Shown here: positions 37,506-47,253 of the stretch, piece after piece | How the letters are laid out: every line of letters starts with the position of its first letter | How positions within the stretch are numbered: position 1 is the first letter of the stretch | NCBI GenBank assembly: GCA_049663345.1 | Contig: JBATDG010000108.1 | Location: forward strand, 54,231 to 118,230 | Direction: 5' to 3' | DNA from: SZUA-365 sp049663345 | GTDB taxonomy: Bacteria; Bacteroidota; Ignavibacteria; SZUA-365 | DNA: 64,000 nt | The notes under the pieces: generated by a model | The model's input: only the letters and a program-made list of their open reading frames with translations | Databases searched by the model: none | What the model was told of the DNA's origin: nothing | Made by a program: the position numbers and the translations under genes

Positions 37506-37961
37506 ATGCGCTACTCCTATTCTCTTTCCGCAATTTTATTTTTCCTCCTCACCATAATCCCTGCCTGCAGCGAAAGCGATCCTGTCACTCCTCAAGAGGA
37601 GCATTATGATGCAATCGGTGTCGTTTTACGTAGTTCCGGTACACAGGAAGCATCCATTCTTCGCGGAGTGACCGCCGATACGCTTGATGCATCAGCCGGG
37701 TCCTTGGGCGAGCTCTTGGAGGTGTTTTTCTATGATGAGAATGAACATATCATCGAGCCTCCGACGGATCCGAACAAGACGCTGTCATGGGAAATCGGGA
37801 ATCGGCAACTGCTGGAACTGCAGCAGGACTCGGGACGCGAAGGAAGGTTTGAGTTTCGTCTGAAAGGTCTGCAATCGGGCGCTACCACGATTGAACTTTT
37901 CATCATGCACGAGGGCCATGCTGATTACCGGTCAGGAAAGATTCCTGTTTCCATTCACTGA
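37506..37961 (+). CDS. lipoprotein preceding TonB receptor
   Basis: 151 aa. Lipoprotein signal with lipobox FLLTIIPACSES (Cys near residue 21); ribosome site AAAGGAA just before the ATG. The mature part is a small beta-rich domain ending ATTIELFIMHEGHADYRSGKIPVSIH, with a MHEGHAD metal-ligand-like cluster. No family is recognised. It ends 2 bases before the TonB receptor start codon, so it is probably translated with it and may be a surface-side partner capturing the same ligand. Confidence 0.7.
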   Translation: MRYSYSLSAILFFLLTIIPACSESDPVTPQEEHYDAIGVVLRSSGTQEASILRGVTADTLDASAGSLGELLEVFFYDENEHIIEPPTDPNKTLSWEIGNRQLLELQQDSGREGRFEFRLKGLQSGATTIELFIMHEGHADYRSGKIPVSIH

Positions 37962-37963
37962 CC

Positions 37964-40312
37964 ATGCAGCAGCACATGAATACAGCATTCCATTTAGATC
38001 GGAACGCTCCCGCAGCTCGCACCGCGTCGGGAGTGTCCGCTGACCCGGCAGACTCTGCAGCTCTGACGCCAGCGAAAGTGCTCCGCATTGGTATTACAGC
38101 GGCTTTGCTGCTGGTTTTGCTTATCTACCCGGCTTCCATCCAGGCGCAGCAGGACCCCGCATTACGCGGGATGGTACTCAATAGCGAGAATAATCTCCCT
38201 GTCCTGGAAGCCTACCTGTTTCTCCATCCAAAGAACAATCCTCAGGGAGGCACAGGACTCTCGGTCGAGGATGACGGCGGTTTCCTTTTTTCCGGTTTGT
38301 TCAAGGGCGATTATGTGCTGAGCGTTAATTGCGCCGGATACAAGGTGCAGGTGATGGAAGTGGAGATCACCGGAAGGGAAGAAACGGACATGATCGTCTA
38401 TTTACATCCGCGAACCTATGAAACTGAACCGGTGATCGTCACCGGCTCACATACGCACACGCGCATCGAGCCATCGGACGAACTATCTTCGGTTCTCAAC
38501 GGCAGAGACCTCGATAGGGAATTGGGACTGACGCTTGCGGCGACCTTGAAAAACGAGACCGGCATTGCGATGCGTGCGATGGGTCCTGCACCTGCACGTC
38601 CCGTCATACGCGGTCTTGGCGGAGATCGGGTCGTACTGAGTGAAGACGGCAGCAAGACGACCGATCTTTCGGCAACCTCGCCTGATCATGCAGTGACAAT
38701 CGAGCCGTTCGCTGTCGAGCGCATCGAAGTGCTGCGGGGGCCTTTGGTTCTGACGCAGACTCCGACAACCCTCGGGGGCATAGTGAATGTCGTGCGGCAT
38801 GAGATTCCACAGGACCGGCATGAAAGCATACTAGGTTCGATTGGGCTCTATGCGGAATCAGCAAATAGCGGTGGATTGGGATCCTTCTACTCCGAGGTAC
38901 CACTGGATCCGCTGATGCTGAGGGCGGAAGTGAGCGCGCGTGGTGCGGGCGACATCCGCACTCCGGAAGGACGGTTGAAGAATTCGTATGCGCGATCCCT
39001 GGACTACAGCGGCGGAGCAAGCTTTATTCATGATGCAGGATTTGTTGGAGCGTCGTTCAGAGATTTCGCGCTGGATTACGGCGTGCCCGGCGGATTTGTC
39101 GGGGCCCATCCCAAAGGCGTGGACATTGAACTCGAACGGAGACAGATAAACTTTCGAGGGAAACAGATCTTTGACACCCCTTTGCTGCACGATCTCACCT
39201 TCCATCTTAACCGCGCCTACTACAGGCATAAGGAATTTGAGGCAAACGGAGTTATCGGCTCTGAATTTCGCATTGTCAATTACGCTGGGGATATCCGCGC
39301 CACGCATCATTCCTTCGGCGTAGTGACAGAAGGAATGTTCGGCATCGATTTTAACTACCGCGATTTCACTGTGGGCGGATTCGTCTTCACGATGCCTTCG
39401 ACATCTCTGGACATAGCTCCGTATGTGTTTGAGCGTGCCCGATTTGGAAATCTGAGCCTGGAAGCGGCGATGCGGTACACATGGAATCATATCACTCCGC
39501 AGCGCGAGAAGGCAGACGCGAATATCGGCGCAATACGCGAGCGAACGTTCGGAGCACTCTCAGCATCGGCGACGGTTCTGTACGAGATCACCGACGTCGT
39601 GCATATTGGCGCGAACATCAGCCGTTCGAATCGCATGCCGACGATAGAAGAGTTGTTTTCCGAAGGTCCGCATCTTGCCGCATATTCATACGAGGTGGGG
39701 AATCCGGATCTGGATCTGGAACAGGGCGTCGGAGCCGAGTTATTCCTGTATCATCAATGGGAGCGATTTTCCTTCAATCTCAATGTGTTTCGAAACGAGC
39801 TTTCCGCATTCATCATTCCGCGCAACACCGGACAAATCAATTACGCTACATTCCTTCCCATTTATGCCTCTGAAGGGGTTGGGGCTTTGTTAACCGGAGC
39901 TGAATTGCAGTCTGAATGGAATGTCGCGGGCACGTTTCATTTGTACGCCTCCATTAGTTATACTCGAGGTACATTCAAGGACGGCGGTAAACCTCTCCCG
40001 CAGATACCGCCGCTCAAAGTCAATCTCGGATCGGCACTTACTTTAGGATCATGGAAAGTAGGACTTGAAACTGTGATGGCTGCCCGGCAGGAGAGAGTTG
40101 ATATTTATGAATTACCGACAGCTGGCTATGCCACTGTCAACCTCTCCGTGCAGAACTCCATAATTTCAGGACGACAGGTACATAATATTTCCCTCGTCGC
40201 AGAAAACATTCTTGATCAGCCCTATCGCAACCATCTTTCCCGAGTTAAGGCAATTCTGCCTGAGGCTGGTGTGAACGTCCGGCTGACATATAAACTCCAT
40301 TTCGATATTTGA
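37964..40312 (+). CDS. TonB-dependent receptor, ZnuD-like (putative zinc uptake)
   Basis: 782 aa as given; the hydrophobic signal segment lies only at residues 42-60, so a start at the GTG at 38078 is possible. A carboxypeptidase-like domain (residues about 65-150) precedes the plug (EPVIVTGSHTHTRIEP, PVIRGLGGDRVVL, VERIEVLRGPLVLTQT) and a 22-strand barrel. Blocks shared with ZnuD are the DYGVPGGF...KGVDIELERRQIN region and SNRMPTIEELFSEGPHLAAYSYEVGNPDLDLE. ZnuD imports zinc or haem in Neisseria. Zinc is inferred from this similarity and from the His-rich neighbours. Confidence 0.85.
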   Translation: MQQHMNTAFHLDRNAPAARTASGVSADPADSAALTPAKVLRIGITAALLLVLLIYPASIQAQQDPALRGMVLNSENNLPVLEAYLFLHPKNNPQGGTGLSVEDDGGFLFSGLFKGDYVLSVNCAGYKVQVMEVEITGREETDMIVYLHPRTYETEPVIVTGSHTHTRIEPSDELSSVLNGRDLDRELGLTLAATLKNETGIAMRAMGPAPARPVIRGLGGDRVVLSEDGSKTTDLSATSPDHAVTIEPFAVERIEVLRGPLVLTQTPTTLGGIVNVVRHEIPQDRHESILGSIGLYAESANSGGLGSFYSEVPLDPLMLRAEVSARGAGDIRTPEGRLKNSYARSLDYSGGASFIHDAGFVGASFRDFALDYGVPGGFVGAHPKGVDIELERRQINFRGKQIFDTPLLHDLTFHLNRAYYRHKEFEANGVIGSEFRIVNYAGDIRATHHSFGVVTEGMFGIDFNYRDFTVGGFVFTMPSTSLDIAPYVFERARFGNLSLEAAMRYTWNHITPQREKADANIGAIRERTFGALSASATVLYEITDVVHIGANISRSNRMPTIEELFSEGPHLAAYSYEVGNPDLDLEQGVGAELFLYHQWERFSFNLNVFRNELSAFIIPRNTGQINYATFLPIYASEGVGALLTGAELQSEWNVAGTFHLYASISYTRGTFKDGGKPLPQIPPLKVNLGSALTLGSWKVGLETVMAARQERVDIYELPTAGYATVNLSVQNSIISGRQVHNISLVAENILDQPYRNHLSRVKAILPEAGVNVRLTYKLHFDI

Positions 40313-40325
40313 ACTGAGGACATTC

Positions 40326-40820
40326 ATGAAGACGTTGTATATCGTACGACATGCTAAATCAGATTGGGGCCACGAAGGATTGACGGATTTCGAGAGACCC
40401 TTGAATAGCCGCGGCCAAAGCGATGCTCCACGCATGGGAGCTATCCTGAAGGATTTTCAGGCCGCACCCAAGCTGATCCGGGCGAGTGCAGCAAATCGCG
40501 CAATAACGACGGCCCGCCTTCTCGCCAGCGCCCTGGATTATCCGCTCGAAAGCATTCAGGTGGACTCCGGAATGTACGGTGCAGGATTGCAGGAGATCGT
40601 ATCCATAATACGGAACCTGCCTGAGGACGCACATGAAGTGATGCTGGTTGGCCACAATCCCACGATGCAGATGACTGCGCAAGCGCTCGGCGGTTTCCAC
40701 GGAGAAAACCTACCGACTTGCGGGATATTCTGTATAGATTTTGCTGTGGATAATTGGGGCGAAGCAGCGGCGAGCCAGGGCACGATCCGCTACTTTGAGT
40801 ATCCGAAAAAACACCGTTGA
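40326..40820 (+). CDS. SixA-type histidine phosphatase
   Basis: 164 aa. The RHG-type catalytic motif is LYIVRHAKSDW (phospho-acceptor His at residue 8), with LNSRGQSDAPRMG, SAANRAITTA and the second catalytic His in VMLVGHNPTM. It matches the SixA group, which dephosphorylates histidines on phosphotransfer proteins. It starts 14 bases after the TonB receptor; the functional link is unclear. It converges with the NHL lipoprotein gene. Confidence 0.9.
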   Translation: MKTLYIVRHAKSDWGHEGLTDFERPLNSRGQSDAPRMGAILKDFQAAPKLIRASAANRAITTARLLASALDYPLESIQVDSGMYGAGLQEIVSIIRNLPEDAHEVMLVGHNPTMQMTAQALGGFHGENLPTCGIFCIDFAVDNWGEAAASQGTIRYFEYPKKHR

Positions 40821-40847
40821 GCTGTTCGCAGCTCATCGTTTCTGCAG

Positions 40848-41930
40848 CTATCGAAGATCTGTCGAAAGCACAAATCGCATGATGCGGTTGTTCTGTGTAT
40901 CGGCGATGTAGAGCGTGCGGTCGAAGTAGGCGACACCTTCAGGAGAGGCGAACTGGGTGGGCCCGCCGAAGGCTTGTGTGATGAATCCCGAGGGATTGAA
41001 CTGGAAAAGGCTGTCCCGCCCGGCGTCGATGACATATATGTTTCCGGCATCATCAATCGCGACATCTTCAGGCGAATCGAAAAGGGAAACGCGAAGGAAG
41101 TCGAGATCTCCGTCACGTGCGGGTGTGTAATATGATTCCCATTGCGCGACATCACCGGTCGTGCGCTGTGTGATCCACTGAGTGCGGAACAGTGATTTGG
41201 GACCGGATTGAGTAAATACAAAATCACTGCTGGGTCGTGAAAATGTGGCGATGCTCGTCGGCTGCGTGAGTGTGGCGAGTCCCGTTCCGTCAACGCTGAG
41301 TCCGGGCCATTCCACGCGCGGACGAACTTCGTCGTTCGCCCCGAACAGCATGATGGCGTCATCCGGATCGACTGGACTATTGTTGCTCGGTCCGGTGCGG
41401 GTCACGTAATAGCTGTTGTCTGGAAGGATGGCAATGCCGGTGAATCGACGGTTCTGATTGAGCGGATCAAAGTAGATGCGGCGTACAGCAGCGTTCGCGA
41501 TGCTGTGTTTCGCCTTCACCAATTCGATGCGATAAATTGCGCCGAACGTGACAGCGCGTCCATCGATCGTCGTGTCGAATTCACCGCACACAAGCAAATC
41601 GAGGCGATGGTCCTGTGTAATCGCATCCGGATGCCGTAAGCTTGCAGAGCTGCCGATGATTCGGCCCGAGAGGTCGAGCATCGTAACACGATCGGCTCCG
41701 CGTTCGCTGACATAGATAAACGGTTCGAAGCCGACATGGATGTCTGCTGGCTGAATGAAGCCCGTCCAGATCGGCTGCTTGAGCACATAGCTCGTGTCAC
41801 CATAGCTGTCCGGCGGTGCGGTGGCGCCAAGGTCCTTGGTGTCGAAAGTATCACCGCAGGCAGACGTCAGAATAACGAGGGCGAGGCTGAGAAGCGAAAC
41901 GATGTATCGGGAGATCATTGTATATCTCAT
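40848..41930 (-). CDS. NHL-repeat lipoprotein
   Basis: 360 aa; the ATG at 41918 (MISRYIVSLLSLALVILTSACGD) is an alternative start giving a shorter lipoprotein signal, with the lipid Cys in LTSACG. The rest is a six-bladed beta-propeller: FEPFIYVSERGADRVTMLDLSG, SPEDVAIDDAGNIYVIDAGRDSLFQFN, SPEGVAYFDRTLYIADTQNNRIMRF. No enzyme residues are seen. It is the last gene of an eight-gene minus-strand run and follows the PorV-like gene by 2 bases, implying one transcript. Binding or scaffolding at the outer membrane is inferred. Confidence 0.8.
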   Translation of the reverse strand: MRYTMISRYIVSLLSLALVILTSACGDTFDTKDLGATAPPDSYGDTSYVLKQPIWTGFIQPADIHVGFEPFIYVSERGADRVTMLDLSGRIIGSSASLRHPDAITQDHRLDLLVCGEFDTTIDGRAVTFGAIYRIELVKAKHSIANAAVRRIYFDPLNQNRRFTGIAILPDNSYYVTRTGPSNNSPVDPDDAIMLFGANDEVRPRVEWPGLSVDGTGLATLTQPTSIATFSRPSSDFVFTQSGPKSLFRTQWITQRTTGDVAQWESYYTPARDGDLDFLRVSLFDSPEDVAIDDAGNIYVIDAGRDSLFQFNPSGFITQAFGGPTQFASPEGVAYFDRTLYIADTQNNRIMRFVLSTDLR

Positions 41931-41932
41931 GT

Positions 41933-42931
41933 TTACAGTCCCATTCGAACAGTGATGCGATGCACGCCGCCAAGTCGGTCGAAATCAGCGAATGAATAAT
42001 CAACTCCAACCCGGGCGAAGCCGAGCGGGGCCTGGAGTCCCACACCTGCGGTCAGGCCTTCTTCATCGACATTCATTTTATATCCTGCCCGCACGAAGAA
42101 TATCCGGTTCCATGCGTACTCCGCACCCACAGCGAGATTCTCGCTGTTGTCGTTCGGATGGTTGAGCTGAATGCTCGTGGTCAGTCGGTTGTAATCGTCT
42201 TCGAAAGGTTCGAAAGCAAAGCCGATGCGGAATGTTGTCGGTGGAGAGAATTCCTGGAATGACGAGACGCTTTCTCCGCGGAGGAGGTCCACTGTCCCAT
42301 CGGGAGAGACGTTGTTCCCGAAGTTGCTGACCGCGACGGAGAATCGGGTGCTTCCGAGACCGGTCCAGTAATAGGTGCCGAGATCAATCATAAACGCTCT
42401 GGTCTTCAACACGTCGATGGTTTCTTCAACGTACCGGATAGTAGCTCCGAAGCTGAACTGCGAGGTTAACTGCCGTGCGTAAGAGAGTCCCAGCGCCACA
42501 TCGCCGTAAGTGAAATAGCGGCCGGTACCGAAGGGCTGGGTCTCGGTGCGTACAGCCATATCGTCGGTATGGAGGGAGGTGAAGGAAAATCCGACGGCGT
42601 CGCTTGGGGAGATGCGATACACCGCGCCCACGAATTCATGCTGCAGGTCCACCAGCCAACTGGTGTGTGTGAAAATGGCCTCGTGTCCCTCGAACTGCAC
42701 CATCCCCGCAGGATTATACTGCAGAGCAGAGGCGTCATTGGCTACCGAGATAAAGCTTTCCGCCATCGCAGCTGCGCGGGCGGAACCGCCGATTTTCAGG
42801 AATTGCAGCGAAGAGATGCCAGCGCGTTGTCCGCCGAGCAGCGGAATAACCTGGGCTCGCGCCGTTGCGGCTGAAAGCAACAGCATCGCCGCTGTGAGGA
42901 GGACGGGTATGTACGATTTAATACGAATCAT
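41933..42931 (-). CDS. PorV/PorQ-like outer-membrane protein
   Basis: 332 aa with a signal peptide (SYIPVLLTAAMLLLSAATARAQ). It has the FadL-like PorV signature: LQFLKIGGSARAAAMAESFISVANDASALQYNPAGM. The barrel continues with GLSYARQLTSQFSFGATIRYVEE and ends in VHRITVRMGL. PorV shuttles type IX secretion substrates to the attachment complex; family-wide the term covers related barrels. Its place beside two sorting-domain proteins supports a role in handling them. It overlaps the TonB receptor end by 4 bases. Confidence 0.83.
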   Translation of the reverse strand: MIRIKSYIPVLLTAAMLLLSAATARAQVIPLLGGQRAGISSLQFLKIGGSARAAAMAESFISVANDASALQYNPAGMVQFEGHEAIFTHTSWLVDLQHEFVGAVYRISPSDAVGFSFTSLHTDDMAVRTETQPFGTGRYFTYGDVALGLSYARQLTSQFSFGATIRYVEETIDVLKTRAFMIDLGTYYWTGLGSTRFSVAVSNFGNNVSPDGTVDLLRGESVSSFQEFSPPTTFRIGFAFEPFEDDYNRLTTSIQLNHPNDNSENLAVGAEYAWNRIFFVRAGYKMNVDEEGLTAGVGLQAPLGFARVGVDYSFADFDRLGGVHRITVRMGL

Positions 42932-45771
42932 AATTTCACCGAGATACCGGCGCGGATGTTGCGCGGCGCCAGATAGCGGGCCGGATTGTAAGGATAAGGA
43001 TTAAGCGGGGCCTGAAGGTCGGGATAGAGCGGGTCGTTGTATCCACCGGGTGTAGGATCGCCATACTCGTAGGCGCGTCCGGTCACTGGATTAACGATCG
43101 CGGAGTTGAGTGCGTTCAGCACATTCGTGACCTCGATCAGGATGCCGACATCGAGACCGGCGAAGCGGACATGCTTTTCGATGTTGAGATCAATGTAGAA
43201 CCAGTCTTCTCCGGTCTCTCCGTAGAGATTGTCCCGATCATTGTCGTAAATGGGGCGCCCCGTGATCGGGTCAGAGCCCACGAGCAGCTGCGGTGTGTAG
43301 CGCTTGCCGGATTGAAAAAATCCCCGCACGTAGAAATTCAGATCCTCGAGCAAGCCGACACCCAAAGGGTCCTCTCCGACTGGAATGTAGAAGCTTGCAC
43401 TCACCGAGGCCTGGATGGGACGATCCCAGATGAGATAGTTTTCTTTGATTGCATCTTCGAGATCACCGCGCTGTACAAGTGCACCTTCATCGGGTGAAGA
43501 ACTTTTTCCTGTCGCGATGCTGTAGGAGAAACTTGCCGTGCTGCGGAACCAGCGGCCGATGCGTTTTTTGTATTCGAGCTCGACTCCGCGAGTGCGGGCG
43601 TAATCCTGATTGATGTAGGTAATGAAGGAGCCGCCGGAAAACCGCGAGCTGCTGATCTTTGCTGACTTCGTGCTTACGTAATCAAAAATGTCCTTATAGT
43701 ACGCGGTCACTGTCAGCACGTCATCTTCGCTGAATTGATTTCGCAGTCCCAATTCGTAGGCCACGGTTGTCTCGGGATCGAGATCCGGATTCCCGAATTT
43801 CTGGAACGTGGATTTCGCACTGACCGGGTTGAGTTTCGCGTAGACGAATTGCGGACGCGGCCTTTTGGTGAAATGCCCGTAAGAGAAAAAGAGGGTCTGG
43901 TTATCGGAAATCGGGTGGGAGATGCCGAGACGCGGACTGACGCGCGCCTTGAAGCGGCGGTCGAAAAGTCCGAAAGTATTATCCATGTAGGATGCGCGCA
44001 CTGCATCGGGAATTGTCACGACTTCGGGATTGTTGACTGCGTCGTCGACGAATTTTCCGGGCATCCACCAATCAAGCCGAAGCCCGAAGTTCAGGATCAT
44101 TCCGCTGAAGTTGATGTTATCCTGTGCGTAGAATGCGCCGGTACCCGGATGCACCGTGTATATATCGTTGTTGAGCCCCAGATCGCCCAGCCACGGCTTA
44201 TAGATATCCACCACCTGCATTTCACCGAAAGTGGCGTCAAAGCCAGCCTTGAACTTGCTCTTTTCGGAAAGGTTAGTTGTGAAATCTCCCTTCAACGTGT
44301 AATTGACGACAAAGTGATCGTGCCAGGTGAAACCGTTTCCGATATCCCAGAAACCATCGCCCGGGACGACTCCAACGTAGTTCGTATTCTCGTTGTAGTA
44401 CTCAACAGGGAAAGTGATCAGATCTTTGGGCTCCTCGTACTCAGTCCAGTTTTTCCCGTTAGCGTCAGCACGCAGATTTGTATACAAGCGGCTCAGCTTG
44501 ATTTCGTAGAACGACGAGTTGTTGAGCGTATGCGTCCAGCTGAGCGTGTGAAACACAGTGTTGTGGGTATAGGTGTTCGCTCCGTCTAGAATGTTCTGGA
44601 ACTCATACTGATATCCGGGACTCGGCTCAACATATTCCAGATTTGATTGCAGCGACTGCGAATTCTGGTTGATGCTGACGGACTGGTTATACGAGTAGCG
44701 AAGCTTCATGGTGGGGGAGAATGCCCAGGTCACTTTTCCGAGCCAGAACCAATTGTTGTCCTGCCGCGGTGCGAAGCTGGTGCCCCCGAAAGTGCTTGAG
44801 AAGAGCTGGCTCGCCTTGACTTCGCGATATTCTCCGGTGGGACTGCCGCTGCGAATGATGGGCGAGAGCCGCGTAAATCCGTCCGAGAAGCCGGCGTACA
44901 TATTGGTGAACACCGAGATTTTTCCAGGTAAGTCTATTCCGAGGGAAGGAAGGAAGTAGCTGGTAATGGGTTCGGGCCCTCCGAGCGAAATTTCAGTGAT
45001 GTCCGTATTCCAGTTTGAACGGGTGTCGCTGTTTAAGCCCAGGTTGTCCCGTTTATGCGCAAGATAAAGCGTGTAACGCTCTTCAGCATCCTTCGTAGTG
45101 ACATTTACCACTCCGGAAGTTGCCTGACCGTATTCGGCGTTGTAGCCGCCGGTGATGACCTCGAGTTCCTGAATGGATGCACCGCTCAGCTGGAGACCGA
45201 AGCCCGTACCTGCGAGTGGATCCTGAACCGATATGCCGTCAAGCAGGAAGGCATTCTCATAAGAGCGTCCGCCGCGGATGTGAATTCCCTGATCGGATTT
45301 CACAACGCCGGTTTGCTGTGAAACAACATCGGTGACATTTTCGATTACCGCTACATCGATATCCTCGGCGGTAACGGTTCGCGAACTTGATGTCTGCTCA
45401 ATATCAAGGAGCGGCTTTTGTCCGATGATCACCACTTCCTCGCCGAGTGCAAGGATGGTCTCCTCCATCTTGAAATCCAGTACGAGGCGCTGGTCGGCTT
45501 TCACCTCCACACCGGTTTTCTGAATTTTCTTATAGCCGATCAGCGAGAGCACAATTGTGTACTCACCAGGACCGACATCGCGGATGGTGTAGCGGCCGTC
45601 GATGTCGCTGGCCGCGCCGTAATAGGTCCCCTTGACCAGAACGTTGACGCCGATCAACGTTTCACCGTTGCGTGCGTCTTTAATTACTCCCGTGATCGTG
45701 GCTTTTTGCGCAAGCAGCGGAGTTGCCAGCAGGAGCAGGGAAAAAAGGAGAGGAGTACCTCGATACTTCAT
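42928..45771 (-). CDS. TonB-dependent receptor with carboxypeptidase-like N domain
   Basis: 947 aa. Signal peptide (GTPLLFSLLLLATPLLAQ), then a carboxypeptidase regulatory-like repeat (ATITGVIKDARNGETLIGVNV, residues about 23-105). The plug follows (VTDVVSQQTGVVKSDQGIHIRGG, NAFLLDGISVQDPL, VITGGYNAEYGQATSGVVNV) and then a large barrel (FGNPDLDPETTVAYELGLRNQF) ending in RNIRAGISVKL. It imports or handles an unknown ligand. Unlike the ZnuD-like receptor it lies among secreted proteins. The 492-aa lipoprotein gene ends 1 base upstream, and the PorV-like gene overlaps its end. Confidence 0.92.
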   Translation of the reverse strand: MKYRGTPLLFSLLLLATPLLAQKATITGVIKDARNGETLIGVNVLVKGTYYGAASDIDGRYTIRDVGPGEYTIVLSLIGYKKIQKTGVEVKADQRLVLDFKMEETILALGEEVVIIGQKPLLDIEQTSSSRTVTAEDIDVAVIENVTDVVSQQTGVVKSDQGIHIRGGRSYENAFLLDGISVQDPLAGTGFGLQLSGASIQELEVITGGYNAEYGQATSGVVNVTTKDAEERYTLYLAHKRDNLGLNSDTRSNWNTDITEISLGGPEPITSYFLPSLGIDLPGKISVFTNMYAGFSDGFTRLSPIIRSGSPTGEYREVKASQLFSSTFGGTSFAPRQDNNWFWLGKVTWAFSPTMKLRYSYNQSVSINQNSQSLQSNLEYVEPSPGYQYEFQNILDGANTYTHNTVFHTLSWTHTLNNSSFYEIKLSRLYTNLRADANGKNWTEYEEPKDLITFPVEYYNENTNYVGVVPGDGFWDIGNGFTWHDHFVVNYTLKGDFTTNLSEKSKFKAGFDATFGEMQVVDIYKPWLGDLGLNNDIYTVHPGTGAFYAQDNINFSGMILNFGLRLDWWMPGKFVDDAVNNPEVVTIPDAVRASYMDNTFGLFDRRFKARVSPRLGISHPISDNQTLFFSYGHFTKRPRPQFVYAKLNPVSAKSTFQKFGNPDLDPETTVAYELGLRNQFSEDDVLTVTAYYKDIFDYVSTKSAKISSSRFSGGSFITYINQDYARTRGVELEYKKRIGRWFRSTASFSYSIATGKSSSPDEGALVQRGDLEDAIKENYLIWDRPIQASVSASFYIPVGEDPLGVGLLEDLNFYVRGFFQSGKRYTPQLLVGSDPITGRPIYDNDRDNLYGETGEDWFYIDLNIEKHVRFAGLDVGILIEVTNVLNALNSAIVNPVTGRAYEYGDPTPGGYNDPLYPDLQAPLNPYPYNPARYLAPRNIRAGISVKL

Positions 45772-47250
45772 TTACTGCACGCCGAATTCGTTGCGGAAAA
45801 TCAGATGAATAAGTTCGCCGACATTCCCTGATCCGTTGAAGCGGTGCAGAGGAATGCCGAAGAGAATAAAACGGCTGTCGCCGCTGCGTACGGCTACTAC
45901 CGGACGTCCGGTCCAGCGAGTACTTTCCTGGAAGCGGTAGAAATTACGCGCATTAATTTTGCGATAGAGGTCGCGGATAAATGCTACAGGGACGCCTTGC
46001 GAGTCGCGCACCAGGTTAGGATAGCCCGGACTTTCGCTGTCAACCTCGGCAGTTGTACCGGATGGGACAAAGAGAATCGGGTTCGGACTCAGGCTGTCAA
46101 TTGGCGCATAGTCCGTTATCCCGCCGCGGGGATCAATAGCGCTCTCGGGAAACGCGGCTGTATAAAGAATCCGTCCGCCCCAGCGCTGATACTCCGGCAG
46201 GGCCACCTGCGCCACATCTATGGTCGGAGAATTGTCGGTATACCAGAGCACATACTTGAATAGCTTCAGCGTTTCGATGAACGTCGGATTTGTGTAGGGA
46301 GGAAGATACTTCCCTCGCGTTGTCGTCGAGGCGCCGGTCTTGATGTCGAAGACATCGGCGCCTGCAAACCGTCCGCCGAAAAGAGTATCGGCGATCGATG
46401 AGTAGAAGGTGGATGAAGCGTCGGCAGGTCCATAATCATCAACGATCAAAAGATCAGTTTTCGGTTCCCTCACATTCCAGACGCCGGAAGTGTCCGGCAT
46501 TCGAATGATGCGGCTTTCGGCGCCGGCAATATCCACCGCCCTGAGATAAAAGACATTCTCGCCCTCTTTAAGGCCGTCTTTCGCGGTGAGTGTAATAAAT
46601 GTCGTGCTGCGGGGCAGGCCGGTCCAGGACGCCGGATTGAGAGTGTCATTCAGTGCGTATTGGTACTCACTGATTGTTTCATCTCCATCGAGATCCGTAC
46701 CGGTCCATGCAAACGTAGCGACAGTGAACGTGATTTCAGGAACAGTTGACCCCTGTGCAAAACGGACCACGGGAGGCGAATTCTGGATGGGGTAGCGAAG
46801 GTCGGCCGGAGTTGGATCGGCAAGGCCCAGATCGATGAATGGCTCACCATTATCGTACGTCGCGTTGTTATTGCTGTCAGTGAATGGCTCTGCGCCTAAC
46901 GGGCCATCGCTGTCCCACACGCCGTTGCCCTGATCATCGACCGCACGTACATAAAACGAATATGTGGTATCGCTGCCCGAAAGCGTCAGGGCGAATACAC
47001 TATCATTTTTGGTGGTGAATTTCCAGTTTACGTTATCGAAACTGATCAGATATCCCGCAATGAATCCGTCGGGATCATCACCCCACCAGTGAATATGCTG
47101 CCGGCTGGTGGTCGTACGGAGATCGCCGTCCGGTGTGAGGGACAGATAGGTCTCCGGCGGGGCGTTTTCGCGCGGGTTATTGGGCGTTTCGCTGCACGCT
47201 GCAAGAAGCGCTACAAGCGTGAGAGATAATAACAAGCTTCGCATGGACAT
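45772..47250 (-). CDS. large lipoprotein with Fn3-like domains
   Basis: 492 aa. Lipoprotein signal MSMRSLLLSLTLVALLAACSE with the lipid Cys at residue 19. Residues about 35-115 and 165-255 look like fibronectin type III or Ig modules (WWGDDPDGFIAGYLISFD, FAWTGTDLDGDETISEYQYALN). The last 220 residues (TDLLIVDDYGPADASSTFY onward) look like a Rossmann-type domain with no catalytic motif I can name. It lies directly before the TonB receptor in transcription order and after the M4 protease (3-base gap). The position, a lipoprotein beside a TonB receptor, suggests a surface partner. Confidence 0.78.
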   Translation of the reverse strand: MSMRSLLLSLTLVALLAACSETPNNPRENAPPETYLSLTPDGDLRTTTSRQHIHWWGDDPDGFIAGYLISFDNVNWKFTTKNDSVFALTLSGSDTTYSFYVRAVDDQGNGVWDSDGPLGAEPFTDSNNNATYDNGEPFIDLGLADPTPADLRYPIQNSPPVVRFAQGSTVPEITFTVATFAWTGTDLDGDETISEYQYALNDTLNPASWTGLPRSTTFITLTAKDGLKEGENVFYLRAVDIAGAESRIIRMPDTSGVWNVREPKTDLLIVDDYGPADASSTFYSSIADTLFGGRFAGADVFDIKTGASTTTRGKYLPPYTNPTFIETLKLFKYVLWYTDNSPTIDVAQVALPEYQRWGGRILYTAAFPESAIDPRGGITDYAPIDSLSPNPILFVPSGTTAEVDSESPGYPNLVRDSQGVPVAFIRDLYRKINARNFYRFQESTRWTGRPVVAVRSGDSRFILFGIPLHRFNGSGNVGELIHLIFRNEFGVQ

Positions 47251-47253
47251 CCG

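Noticed and set aside
37354..37557. 67-aa plus-strand ORF between the His-rich protein and the lipoprotein
   Set aside because: It overlaps the lipoprotein start out of frame, has no recognisable sequence, and the lipoprotein has a good ribosome site.
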